Positions 9,695 to 20,847 of a stretch of DNA of 64,000 bases are shown one piece after another (positions within the stretch are counted from its first letter, which is position 1; each line of letters begins with the position of its first letter). The notes under the pieces were generated by a model. That model had not been told where the DNA came from, ran no database searches, and saw only the letters and a program-made list of their open reading frames with translations. The stretch is from Lunularia cruciata (taxonomy: Eukaryota > Streptophyta > Marchantiopsida > Lunulariales > Lunulariaceae). The position numbers and the translations under genes are program-made. The stretch is from NCBI GenBank assembly GCA_948567375.1, contig OX419755.1:62624944-62688943 (forward strand), written 5' to 3'.

Positions 9695-9980
9695 GTTATA
9701 GACAATAGACAATAACCAAACGTCCATGAAGAGGGAGTGTTAGATTAGCATCGTTATAATGGAACATTTGCGTAAAAAGAATACCAGTCATATTCATGCG
9801 TTAGATTACTGTAGCTAATGAGTAGCATAACTCATTAGCTAACTGTCATGAATAGTAATCTAATTATAACAGTCAGATTAGGTCAGTTAGATCATCAGGT
9901 ATAGCTCTCTATATTAGAGAGCTATCCCATGTACCGAAATAATCCCAATTCTGGGATTATCAGTTGTTAATCGATCCTCC
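9695..9980 (+). repeat. Copia-1-type pol end, PPT and 3' LTR
   Basis: GGTTATAGACAATAG, the PPT GAAGAGGGAG (9728-9737) and the LTR start TGTTAGATTAGCATCG (9738) repeat the arrangement at 2650-2757. The LTR continues beyond the 65 bp seen there. Its right end is not certain; I stop where the hairpin cluster ends. Confidence 0.65.
9801..9960. repeat. Cluster of perfect hairpins in an LTR
   Basis: There are four perfect inverted repeats: TTAGATTACT/AGTAATCTAA (9801-9810 with 9854-9863) enclosing TAGCTAATGAG/CTCATTAGCTA (9812-9822 with 9831-9841), then ATAGCTCTC/GAGAGCTAT (9901-9909 with 9917-9925), then ATAATCCCA/TGGGATTAT (9939-9947 with 9952-9960). They could form structured RNA in the LTR transcript. 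Confidence 0.85.
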
Positions 9981-12900
9981 ATCACATGCATTTTTTCACA
10001 TAGACGACTCACCTTGTATCTCTTGGCATGTTGAGCCTCAAGTCCTTTCAAGAGCACACTTCGAATCAAGGGTAGCTTCAATTCCTAGCAACCAAGGCCA
10101 AACAAAGTTGGTGATGAAGTTAAAACTGTCTTCCGACCTTATCTCAAAAAACCCATACGTCCCACTTTACCAAGCACTGCAAGTTCCGAGGCTATAGTCC
10201 TTGGTATCACGTTCACGATTTCCTACTCAAGAACAACTTCGACTTCTACAAGCGTACCTCTATTTAGTAGAGACGGTAATAGAGAAGCACGCAAATGAAC
10301 TAGATCACATAAAGAGGGTACCAAAAATGAAATGGAAGAGATTTACAAGCCTTAGCAGAAATGGAGTTCCATATATATGAGCTGTCACGGGGAAAGCCAA
10401 CCTCAGCGAATTTCGGTACCCCTGTCTCAGCAGGATCGGACCTTCCCATTCGTAGCGTTTCTGAGGGCAACGCGTGCTGGTGGTTTGAATCTGTCCAGTT
10501 ATCTTTGTGCCAGGTTTAATTTTGGATATTCCGTAACTCCAGTTTTGAAGCTGAGATCTGGTTTTGACATTCACGGAGATCCGATGGATGAAGGTGATTA
10601 ACCTTGAGGCGTACCCCTACTTCAGATAAAAACAAGTAAGGGTAGGTAAATGAAATCCAAGAAGGAAGACAAACAGATTTGTGATAGTTGAACCTTTCTT
10701 TCACATGTCGTGTTTCAACGGATGATCTTGATAGGCGCCGTCTGATAAATGACATGAAACAGTTACAGAGATGAGCGATCATGAGCAGCTTGACAACAGC
10801 AGTCTACTGAAAGATGACGAAGTGTCCATAAAACTTCACACGAGAATGAACTTTTTGCACTTCGTCTGATCTCTCAAGCACTACCTAACGACATCATCTT
10901 CTGCACTGCAACAAGACAGTTTGCACGGTACAGATTCTGTAAGCGACTCAATGGCCTAAGACCTTGTTTTTATAGTGAAGGTCTGACTGAAACTAAATCT
11001 CTTACCTTCCACTTGTTATGTGAATGGCTGCTGAGTTCAATGACACCGACTTGTCATGCTGCAAAGAAACAGCTACGATAGTAGTGTCCAATAAGAACGC
11101 TGTTTCATGAGCGTTTACAGCTCATCCTCAATAGAAGTGGAACAGAAACAGTCAATGACACCCTTAAGCCGATGGAGTTTGATATTTAGACATGAAGAAT
11201 GCAGACACTGGCTTTCAAACGCCGGAGACACTAGATTCTGTAATCGCTATATTTTCCATACATGTAGAAGGGTTTCTACTGGACTAAGCTATTATATTTC
11301 AAATTCTTGGGAAGAGGAAATCCAAATCCCTGACACAGTGTTCAAAGCACAGACCCTGGAGTTGTATACACTAGTAAATTCCTGCAGTAACAAGCAGCCA
11401 AGCAAAACCTTGAGAATAGAAAACAGAATAGATCAAGGCAAATAGACCTTTCAGACCATTAGAAGCTGGGTGGACCCTTGAATCTACCAGTGTCCGGGCT
11501 TTGAAATTTACGGAGAATGCTTCTTGACATCTTTTAGTTGTCTGTTTTGATAATGAAATTGAAAACCTTGAAATCAAGAACTTTAATCATATGATGACGA
11601 CTGTATTTCTACCATTAAGTTGTAGGCAATTTGAGCTTCAAGATGGGATAGGGTCAGTCTACAACACGGAAATGACTTCCCTGAGCGGATAGCAGGTCTG
11701 ATTACAAATCAACCACAGAACTAATTTGCTTTTGGAAACTTGTCCGCCGCTGAGACTCGCTATCTGAAAAAGCTCTCCAGTTGTAATTATAGGACTCCCC
11801 CACAAGACTCTCTTTTCTGCATTCGATCATTTGTAAGACGGATTCTAGTGCTAACGGTACACTACTAAAACGAAACGGCCTGCAAATACTAATTCCGAGT
11901 CACAGCACCTGAATTAACTGCTCAGAAGAAAAACCCTTGCCAATCTCAGCTATATGCGTGTTCTCCGGTTGACCATCATAGTGTACGTACACTCGCTTGT
12001 AGTCCTTGCTCATCTTTCCATGATCCTGGAAGTCAGTCGAGCAAGGTTCGTCTTCCAAACTCACGTAGAATTAGTGCCAAAGCCGTGCCGAAAGAAGAAT
12101 GGCGTTGCAATATCAAACTGCCAATAACCGATAATTATAGCTTTAGATAATCACGCCTCCTGCCATCTTGATTGCACATGTCTTGAAGCAGCACGCATTA
12201 GAATTGACATACCATTGCTGTTCCATTGGTGGGTGGAGCAGATGATCTCCTCACTCTACAGTTGATAGCTTTCTTCTAACCGGGATTTATCACTCTCTCG
12301 ATTCCTAGGGTACTCAAGAGGACTCATTACAAAAGAGGAGATCACAGTTAATTTTGTGGTGGGAGACGGGTCATGAGCCCTTTTCGCAGCCGCTGACGGT
12401 GAAATGCCTCTCACGCATTTGCAAACTTCTCGCCCTCAGAGAAAAGATCTTTTGGAAAGAATCAGGTAGATGTGACCTTTCAGTTCTAGTACCGACATCG
12501 CTATTCGAAGACTCAGTGCCTTTGATTCTTGGGACTGTCCGGTTCATGTAGAAGTTCCAGGATGTTATGTATGTTTCAACTTTCAAAATTAAGCTCCTGA
12601 TGAACTACAGTACAGTACTTAGTCGATGTGAACTATGAACGGAAGGCCACAGACCACCCGTGCCAAGTGCTGGACGGTTACTTCCGTACGAAACAGTAGA
12701 GGACTTGCAGCACCCTTTTGTACCAGTAATCGTTTGAGGCGCTTTGATGTTATAAAGCTAAGATGGATACTTGTTGGAATTTACGGTGCCTTGAGCATCC
12801 ATCTGCGTTATTCTCATTAATAGTCTGCATTGATCCTCATCCGAATTGCTGAGAGATTTGACAGTAAGCTCCTCTCTTTTACCTTCCTTTGTCTGCTTCC

Positions 12901-13629
12901 AAGCAATTTTAATAGATTGAAATTATTTAAAGCAGAACGTCGCCTTCTCTACAGCTTTTGCTCTGCTAGATTACTTTTTTGTTGTCCAGTAACCTTCAAG
13001 AAGCTAGCAAGAGTTATGGCGGTTTGAGCTATGTCGTCCATATACACAGATACCCCGGAAGATTTTGGAACTCAAGCTGCTGGCCTGCATGGTGTAATGC
13101 ACAAGTCTGTAATGACTTTGAGAGATGTCGTCCACCTATCCTCCAAGGATTAGGCGGATTGCCTCAACTCATTGACATGATGGGTATTGTAAAATTGGAA
13201 CAAGTTTATCAGAAGAAACATGTCTTGAAATACTCCAAAATCTTAAGACCTGCCCAACGCAACTCGGCCTGGAAGCGAACTTCCCCTGTACACTCTCTAC
13301 CACCTCAAATAAGCAAAAGTCTAATTGTGTATCAATTTCGGCTACAGCAGTCTCATTTTGCGCCTGCTCGCGGAGATGGATGGCATTGGTCTGAAGAAAC
13401 AAGTCAACTCTTCAGACCCTCCTTTTTCCGGACACAATATCTGATCGCTCGCTTCTTGCAAACCCTCAAAAGGTCCAAACCATATAATCAATAAGCTCGC
13501 TGCTGGCCGCCAGACCCTTGTGGATCACATGGGATAAAGCTTCAGAGATATATAAATTTTGAATGCTAACGCCGCACTCTTGAAACAACCTTAATCACCT
13601 GAACGACCTGTTTTTGTTACAAGCGCTAT
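9981..13629. other. Low-copy region without a supportable gene
   Basis: Composition is close to that of the neighbouring genes and no repeat family is obvious. Short open frames occur on both strands, but none shows a family signature, conserved splice structure or domain. The 3' UTR of the channel gene ending at 13630 probably lies at the right edge. A weak F-box-like reading at about 10880-11010 is listed under rejected items. Confidence 0.5.
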
Positions 13630-16504
13630 TTACCCCTGTCCGCCCAAGACAGCTCCAGAACTGGTTATGATACGCGCTGCTTCCACTAGAAGGCCCTGTT
13701 CTACCAAAATAAATTCATCTTTGCTCTGCCAGGACGGACAGAAAACTTTAGTCATTTTACAGGTATCAGAATGCTTCGACTCAACTAGAAAAAATAAAGC
13801 TACAACAAAGGACGCCTAAATTATGGAAAATATCATGTTTAACTGTCTGCTATGCAAGTCAAGACACCAACAGAATCATATAGACTCATTGGGTCTTTTT
13901 GCCCAAGTCCTCTCCGTATAAGAGAACAAAACAGCGCCTCACTGTGGATCTTCTATAGTTGTACCATGCGAGATTTACTACCTTTGCGAGGATAAACCTA
14001 CCATTGTCTTGAGATTGCAGGAGATAGCAATCTCTAGTGATGATGGTGTAAACTGGGAAATGAAGCAGCGTGGTTTGTCTTCCTCCAAGGAAACCTGAGG
14101 ATGATGATTTAGCATCCCTCGAATGTCCCTTGTGAATATTGGTACTTTCTCAAAGTCTTGAAGCCGAATAGGAATCTTTACTGCCAATGCTCGCCATGGT
14201 GCTCGTGACTTGTTAATGATAACCTATTAACATAGTGCTCGATACTTAGCTCTCTGAGGCAGCAGGGAGGAAGAAGACTCTAAGCCCACTCCATGATTCA
14301 GTTATTATTCTCGTCAAAGTAACTGTACAGAAAAGACGTCCATATAAAAGCAATAGGTAACACGGTTTGCTATGTAACTGGCTAAATAGCCTTTACAGTT
14401 CATTAACCTTTGCTACGTGTTCCTCGACTTACTTGGCTCTGGAAGAATGAATTGGGAACGATAATTGGGTTCTTGTCAGTATTCAGCAACCGAGTTGAGT
14501 GCAATCCCACCTCCTCCACCTTACCCTCTAGATTTCCTACCTGCAAAAGTACGGCAAAGCAAGGCAAAACATCAAGAAAAGTATTAGACTACGCCTACCG
14601 GTAGTAGCCCCAAAAAGAAAACGGAAGAATTCTACCTTGAATTTCAGACAGAAAATTAACAGCACAGGTAGGACAGCACCTTGTCAGCAAGATCATTCCA
14701 TTTGATAATCAGGCTCATGAAAGCTTGAAGAGTACACATTTCTGTCTATCTGGATGGTACTCGCTATCATGTCACTCCTTGTTACATATTCAGCACACCT
14801 ATTTAAAGTCTACTGTCCCTCACCGTACACAAACGAAATCAACCACCAGTGTCGACATGCTTAAACTGACTCACTTTTATCTGGTCACCGACAGAGAAAG
14901 GTCTGGAAAAGGAAAGAGAAACTCCAGTCAAAATATTCCCGAGTATTTCTCTGGCGGCGAATGCTGTTGCAATTCCTGCACGCCATACGAGCAGAAATCA
15001 TTGGAACAAAATATCAGGTACCATGGCCATGCTAACCGCTACAACAACAACTGTCTACACCCCCCTTTCCAACATGAACTTAAAAGCTACTGAGAAGCGG
15101 AGTGGAAATCCAAACTTCAGCCATCTATTAAACCTCAAACTTAAAGATCCTCACCTCCAATGCCTCCAACTGTTAGAAGCGATTGAATTGCTAAACCATA
15201 AGCCTCAGCAAGCCCCAACGCGCCAATGATAACCAATCCCAAGGAAGAGAACTTGTCTATTGTCAAGTATCGGTCCCTTTCCTCGGTGGAGAGCGATCGG
15301 CCGGACATCTTGCGGTTCAACACCTTGCTTTTCCAGTTATGCAGAAACCAAACTATACATAACACACCTCCACCAGCCCAGAATTGACTCAAATAATGCG
15401 CAGCTATAGAATTTGGAGCCACAAGTATACCGCTGCACAATGACAGCTGACATCAAGTCGTCACATGTACTGTCCAAATCTAATTACACAACACCGTCAA
15501 GCATATACAGAGCTGGTAAAGAAATTTTGTGATTCAAAGACTATTGCTGAGTAGCGGCAGCTGCTTCACTCTGGCCCTGCCACCCACACGTTGCGAGGTC
15601 TATCAAGTGCGAAAGGAAGTGGTACTCACACTTGGAGGATGGTCAAGATGGTGGCGAAAAGTCTGGAAGGAGTCTCCATTGCCTTCCACATGCTCAGCTC
15701 ATAAGGAACTTCTACGATTGGATCTGGTGATAATCCCTTCTGAACTGCGGCAGAGCCTTGCTCCACATAACTGTGCAGAGTACGAAGTATTCTGGGCAGT
15801 ATAAGCCAAGCTCCAGTGAAAACTCCCACTGGAACTGCAATTTCGGGTATAATAGGGTACTTTTCAAGAACCCTGTTTATTGCAGGGTAAAGAGGCTCTG
15901 CTGCCTCCTCAACGGCCTTGTAAGCATCCACAAGCTTAGTGTAAGCTTTATCAGTCCACTGAGTGTCCACAACAGGTGCCACTTCAATTTGGTCCGCTGA
16001 AACCCCATCTGAAAGATGAACACAACAATCATATAGAATGAATGAATGATCACGTCTTTCATAGTAGCTCTTGTTTTGGTGAAATTTGCCACGATCAAAA
16101 GAACTTCAATGGGCAACTACCATAACCAAAGTAATACCGGAAGAATTGAGCAACCCCGCATCCTCTTTCGAGTCAACTTCCGGCGCTGCCCGATCCTTTG
16201 AAGTAGTACCCCATGAGTATGACCTATTCTGGGTCATTTGCAACATTGGCCCGGGCGAAGTGCTCCTAATTGCCCAAGCTTTTGATGGTAAGAAGGTACT
16301 ACTGTAAGATCCCGACCGGATTTGAGAGCCTTCCAACTCCTCTGGTCTGTCCCAGGTAAGACATTGAACTGCACCCGATGAATGTTCCCTCCTCAAGGTC
16401 TGGTTGTTTACAGAACATGGTGACTGTGGAGCAATCAAATGTGAATGAAATCTTGAAGATAATTTGCGAATGGTTGCCCTTAAGCAACTGGACGAGCGAG
16501 CCAT
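13630..16504 (-). CDS. MSL1-like: MscS-like mechanosensitive ion channel, mitochondrial MSL1 type
   Basis: Seven coding exons join in phase with GT-AG introns: 16504-16138, 16008-15630, 15432-15155, 14975-14875, 14540-14433, 14223-14002 and 13725-13630 (TAA), giving 516 codons. The start ATG at 16504 has an in-frame TGA just upstream. Residues 1 to about 60 are Arg/Ser-rich (MARSSSCLRATIRKLSSRFH), like an organelle targeting peptide. Hydrophobic segments lie near 175-197, 233-254, 266-281 and 310-328. The MscS pore helix follows with TVGGIGG (about 337-342), TAFAAREILGNILTG and the PFSVGDQIK signature (367-375), then the beta domain with IIVPNSFF, NKSRAPWRA and KIPIRLQDFEKVP. Length and the VPYE, PRILR and AERDR-type blocks fit plant MSL1 of the inner mitochondrial membrane, which relieves membrane tension by passing ions. 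Plastid MSL2/3 share the core, so the organelle is inferred. Confidence 0.93.
16138..16504 (-). other. MSL1-like exon 1: targeting peptide exon
   Basis: Encodes residues 1-122 plus the first base of codon 123. The exon has no acidic residue in its first 35 codons and is rich in Arg, Ser and His, which fits mitochondrial or plastid import. It ends TTCCG/GTATTA, and the next exon starts after TTTCAG at 16008, making Asp from a split codon. Confidence 0.85.
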
Positions 16505-18448
16505 CGTCTCGTATCAGTGATCAGCTGAACCTCAACGTCTAAAACTTTTCATGTCCATCGTAAGCCGTAATAATACCGCCAGTCCACCAAATTCTCCTCC
16601 TCAACTGCCTCTTTTCACTGTTAACTACCTCATCATCAAGGCGAAATGCTCAAGGATCCAGAAGAAAAAACTGGACATCCTACGTACAGTCTACACTTTG
16701 CACATAGATGAGCTGGTGACATATCTACAGGCTCCCGACTAGTCAAGGCTACTCGTGTTTACGTCATGTCGCCCGTGACATTTACATCCCCACAGTACGG
16801 AGCAGAAGAGATGACGGGGTTAAGAGAGTGAAGGAAGTGCTTGCTTCTCTGGGGAAACTTGACAACTTGTAGTTGCCAAGTTTTTAAAGGCTTATTTGAG
16901 AAATGAAGTCGGCACCCGGTCTAGTTACCGCAAGGTATGATGTTGCTAGTAGCAGGTTCGCGCTCAGTAGGAGTTGATAATGAGAAGTTGAACAATTGTT
17001 AGATGTTCTCAGCTTGGCTGTCCCAGTTAGAAATCTTAGAACCCCGAGTTAATCGGCTTGCACATGTGTAGATCCGCTTCGATGCAGTGAAATAGACGTG
17101 CTAGATTTCTGTTACTTGTCCTTCATGTTCCCTTCGCAGATTTCATCATTCATATCATGCTGGGGTGAACTCGATGATGGATTGGAGGGATTTCGATCCA
17201 TCCATCAGCTTTCAATGCCTGCGGTTACTGAGCGCAGTTTTCAGGTGAGAGACTTTGTTCATACCTCTTTCTATTTCAACAACGCCATAGCAATTTGAAA
17301 ACCATTCAAGTGGGAATAATGAGCTTCGGCCACAGGCATTTCTCCAATATCCCTTCTCCCCCGTATTCAAAGATGGTTGCTACGCCCTTGAGAAGCTTAC
17401 TTCGCATCAAAATTGTCTCGATAAAATGTTCGTGAACTTCAAGTTCTACCAGAGTTTGACTTCTTTGTGGGAACAGAAAAGGAAGTGCGTACTTCCTAGG
17501 AGCACAATGAACAGATGCATACCGTTCCAAGCCCCATAATCTTCAGTAATTCCAATTGTCAGATATTTAGACAGTACCTGTAGTAGCACCTTAGCCTTGA
17601 ATTATGGCTCTGCCAAGTAAAAGAGATACACATTGAGTTGGGGGACATAAAATCATTAAATTATTAGCAGCAACTAAATAAATGCATCATAACAAAGAGG
17701 ACACAAAAAGTGTTATAGAGAAACCACAAGCAGATAGTAGAAGCATGGGCAGAATACACTTCGGATGTACGACGGGCAAATATTCAAGAAACACCAATAA
17801 ATGTTTCGAAGAACGTAGAGGACATGTGATTGGAAGTACCCACAAAAACTGTGAATTTCCAGCTTAATTTAGGAACAATAGCCTCGTGTGGCTCGGACTT
17901 ACGACATTGACAGTGCTGAGACCTAGGCTGTAGCTCGGTATGCGCATACTTATATCGGGATATCTGGACAATCGAAGTGATAGACCTGTGCCACAGATCT
18001 GAATCAACCGACAGTGAAACTATGGACAAGAATAAACCCATCGTGAAGATGCCACAACTTCTAAGCTCAGTTTCAGACGGACTGTAAGGGAATAGTGATT
18101 TCATCGGAAATTGGTCCTACCTACAGTTCAAGAGGAAAAGCTACCTACCTACATCTTTTCGTAGCCTACCCTAAGAGAGGACTATTTTATTATTGCAACC
18201 CATTAGGATCGTCTCCTCCTCCATTCTTTTTCAGAGCTGTGGTTTTCACAATCTACATCAAGATACAAATCAAGATAATTAGTATATAGTTCTACAAGAA
18301 AACCACAAGTAGTATCAACAGGATATGACTCAATACAATACCCGTACAAAGTAGTGAATGAACTAAACCACACAAATATACAAATCAAACGGAAAAACAG
18401 TTTACTCAAGACACTGCAAGGATACAAAGATAAGGTGGTCTTCATTAC
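16505..18448. other. Intergenic DNA between the channel gene and the bZIP gene
   Basis: Should contain the promoter and 5' UTR of the channel gene (right of 16504) and the 3' end of the bZIP gene. Short frames on both strands show no family features. I could not identify a convincing terminal bZIP exon or a poly(A) signal with confidence. Confidence 0.5.
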
Positions 18449-20847
18449 CTGTCGAAGCATATAGTTCTCTCTTTGCAAAGTGGATACTTTTTCTTCCAAC
18501 TCTTCATTTCGCTGCTGTAGTTCCTTGGATCTTACTTCCAGGTCACTGAGATAAGCTTTCTTCCGTTCCCTCGCTTGCTGAGCAGATACTCGGTTCCTTA
18601 AAAGCCTGGCAACACGTGTGTCCTCCATCAAGAAAGGAAATACTTGTTTTGTCTAACACTGGCATGCAGTACGACCACGTCCGGTCAACGTAGAAATGTA
18701 ACATCTCGGAAAGCCTACCCCAAATTCCAAATTGAGTCCTTCACAGGATTGCTTACCAGAATCTACCCTCTTCTGGGAACAAAATGTTAGGTTTCTCCAC
18801 TATTTTCATCAGACCTGCCGTGACTGTAATCGTTTAAGAATATCCCAGTGTCTGTTATGCGCAAACTAGAGCCATTCTTACCTTTTGAGGCGTTTATGTT
18901 CTTTGTCCGCTGAGGCTCCTCCTCTCTTTCGTGATCTAGTTCCAGAAACTTGCCCTTGCGGTTGGGCTGACGTGGCACCAGAGACTCCACTTTTCCCGAT
19001 CATTTCAGGCACGCGCCTAACATCAGAGTCACTTTCATTACCTGCACAAAGAAGTAAGCAATTTAGTACTATCATGAAGGCCAGATGATTCGTAAGAACG
19101 GGAGAAGCGGACACCAAGATGCTACTCTTTGCACAATTACTTAAAACTGCCGAGCACAAATTTGCACTGTATCAATAAGCGAAACCTTCGCAAAATGAAA
19201 TGCGAGTTCATGCGCCGATACTGATGTCTGCGAATAGGCGTAGGATCTTCTACAGATCTCTGTTTCTGTTCATGACAAAGGGACTCTGCGACAGAGCTCC
19301 GATTTCCACGATAATCCGCTGGGACTGTGTGAACTGGTGGTGCGCAAATCTACCGCAGCATAATGTGTTCGACTGTTGACAGAACCAAGCTACGAAGTAA
19401 ACTTGCAGAGCACAGATAGACTGATCGACTCTCAGTATGGGCACCATGCACTCACCATCTTTCTTCGGTTCAGAAGTCCCTGTTGCGGCGGGAGAAGGAG
19501 ACGCTCCATCAGAACTGGACTGCTTCTGGGAGGAAGCGCCAGCGGATGTTACTTGCATTGGGGAGCTAAGACTTTTTAGAGCAGAAGTATCCCCGCCGAC
19601 CTGGATTTTCCCGTCAATGACAGGCTTCCAGGCGCCCGCATAGGGACTTTCTTTGGAATTAGGGGTCGCAATGGTTGGCGGTTTCGGATTCCAAACAGGA
19701 AGAGCTTTGGAATATAGGCGACCAGCTCCTGCAACACCATATTCACGTTTAACACAACATTTAGATCGCTGGCTGACATCTTCCATTTAGATCTTCATCA
19801 GTTTAGCAACGGCAGCCATATGTTTCTTGAACTGCAACATCTACAAGTCACTTCGCACAACTTCCTCCATCGCGCTTGGCTACTGCAGGGGAAATTTAAC
19901 TGGGCAAAAAGTTCTTGAGGGAGAAGTGTAAAGGTCTTGAAGGAAGACGTTCCTAAATTCTTCAAGACAAGCTGGAATTTTACAGCTGACCTTTCCGAGG
20001 GCCTTGAGACCTCCTCCTAGCAGAGGGCTCCCTCCGTAAGACCCAAGGAGCTATTAACAGTACCAACAACCACTCCACGATGTTCCAGATGCCTGTGTCT
20101 CTCGGCGCTGGTTACCATGAAACGTTTCTAAGCGCTAGAAAAAGGCTCCGTCGACATCTCATTACCGGAAGTTTAAGTTTGTAAAGTATGAGATCTCGAC
20201 CTGAACCAAAGTGTGAGTTCAAGTTGAATATAAAAATTGCCAACACGGCCACACCTTGAAGTGTCTAGAAACGCAGTATAAGGTAAGTCCCTACTTAGGT
20301 TTCACAGCTGGATTTGCACGGCAAGGTCGGTATCCTCCCATTCGATGGCGGAAGAGGAAACAGATGCCACCACCCTCGCGTCACAACCTCCGTGATAGCA
20401 CACAGCTAATCATAATTCAACTCTCAAGAGTGTTCAAGCCGGCGGTAAGAAAATCAAGAACCGGAAAGTAAGGAACACGGAGCTAGAGACAGAGGACTCA
20501 GGGCTGGGGATCCAAAACCTACGACGAGGCCGCGAGTCCCCCGATTTTGCTAATTTGTGACCGAAGAATTTAGTTCTCATAAGGAACGGGGAGAAGGTCA
20601 CAACTTCCTCGCACAAGAATTGGCTGCTTACAATTGTTCAGGTGCTCTATGTTGTAACAGACATGAAGTATCCAATTCGATACTAACCTGGCAATACGTT
20701 GTTGTTGGGCTCAGGCTGGGTGATATCGTCAGTTACATCAGGAACTTCTCCATCCGTGCCATCACTATCCAAAGAAGCCTCTGAATCATTGTCTACGTCC
20801 GAATCAACCCACTGAAGCTCAGGGTCTTGATGCTCCACTTCATTCAT
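18449..20847 (-). CDS. HY5: HY5-type bZIP transcription factor (3' end unresolved)
   Basis: Four exons join in phase: 20847-20688, 19728-19456, 19041-18882 and 18605-18449, all with GT-AG borders (codons 1-250). The last two carry the HY5 hallmarks: the acidic COP1-docking motif [12 protein letters not shown] (about 147-158), [16 protein letters not shown], then [20 protein letters not shown], with the N-x7-R DNA contact, and a leucine zipper to NYMLRQ (250). In plants HY5 binds G-box/ACGT promoters downstream of photoreceptors and is degraded through COP1. The N-terminus is about 145 residues longer than in Arabidopsis, acidic in exon 1 and Ser/Pro-rich in exon 2. After LRQ either an intron starts (GTAATG) or the frame runs on as VMKTT, which resembles the family's next residues, into a hydrophobic tail with a stop at 18203. 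The true C-terminus is unknown. Confidence 0.9.
19456..19786 (-). other. HY5 exon 2 with an alternative in-frame start
   Basis: The exon as spliced begins after TTGCAG at 19728. Upstream of that acceptor the same frame stays open to an ATG at 19786, which would give the N-terminus [21 protein letters not shown] transcript starting here, or retaining the intron edge, would skip the acidic first exon and still keep the VP motif and bZIP. Confidence 0.5.

Noticed and set aside
10880-11010. F-box-like reading ALPNDIIFCTATRQFARYRFCKRLNG on the plus strand
   Set aside because: The match is loose, there is no start or continuing exon with Kelch or LRR repeats, and frames break quickly. It may be chance or an old fragment.
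13169-13402. Minus-strand frame after an acceptor-like TTTCTTCAG, as a further channel exon
   Set aside because: The seventh exon ends with an in-frame TAA at a position matching the end of plant MSL1, and joining this frame would break phase.
12979-13494. 171-codon open frame on the plus strand
   Set aside because: No domain, odd composition, and an overlapping open frame on the other strand; it fits a chance frame downstream of the channel gene.
18415-18448. A 36-nt intron after the HY5 zipper (GTAATG ... CCTTGCAG)
   Set aside because: Too short for a plant intron.
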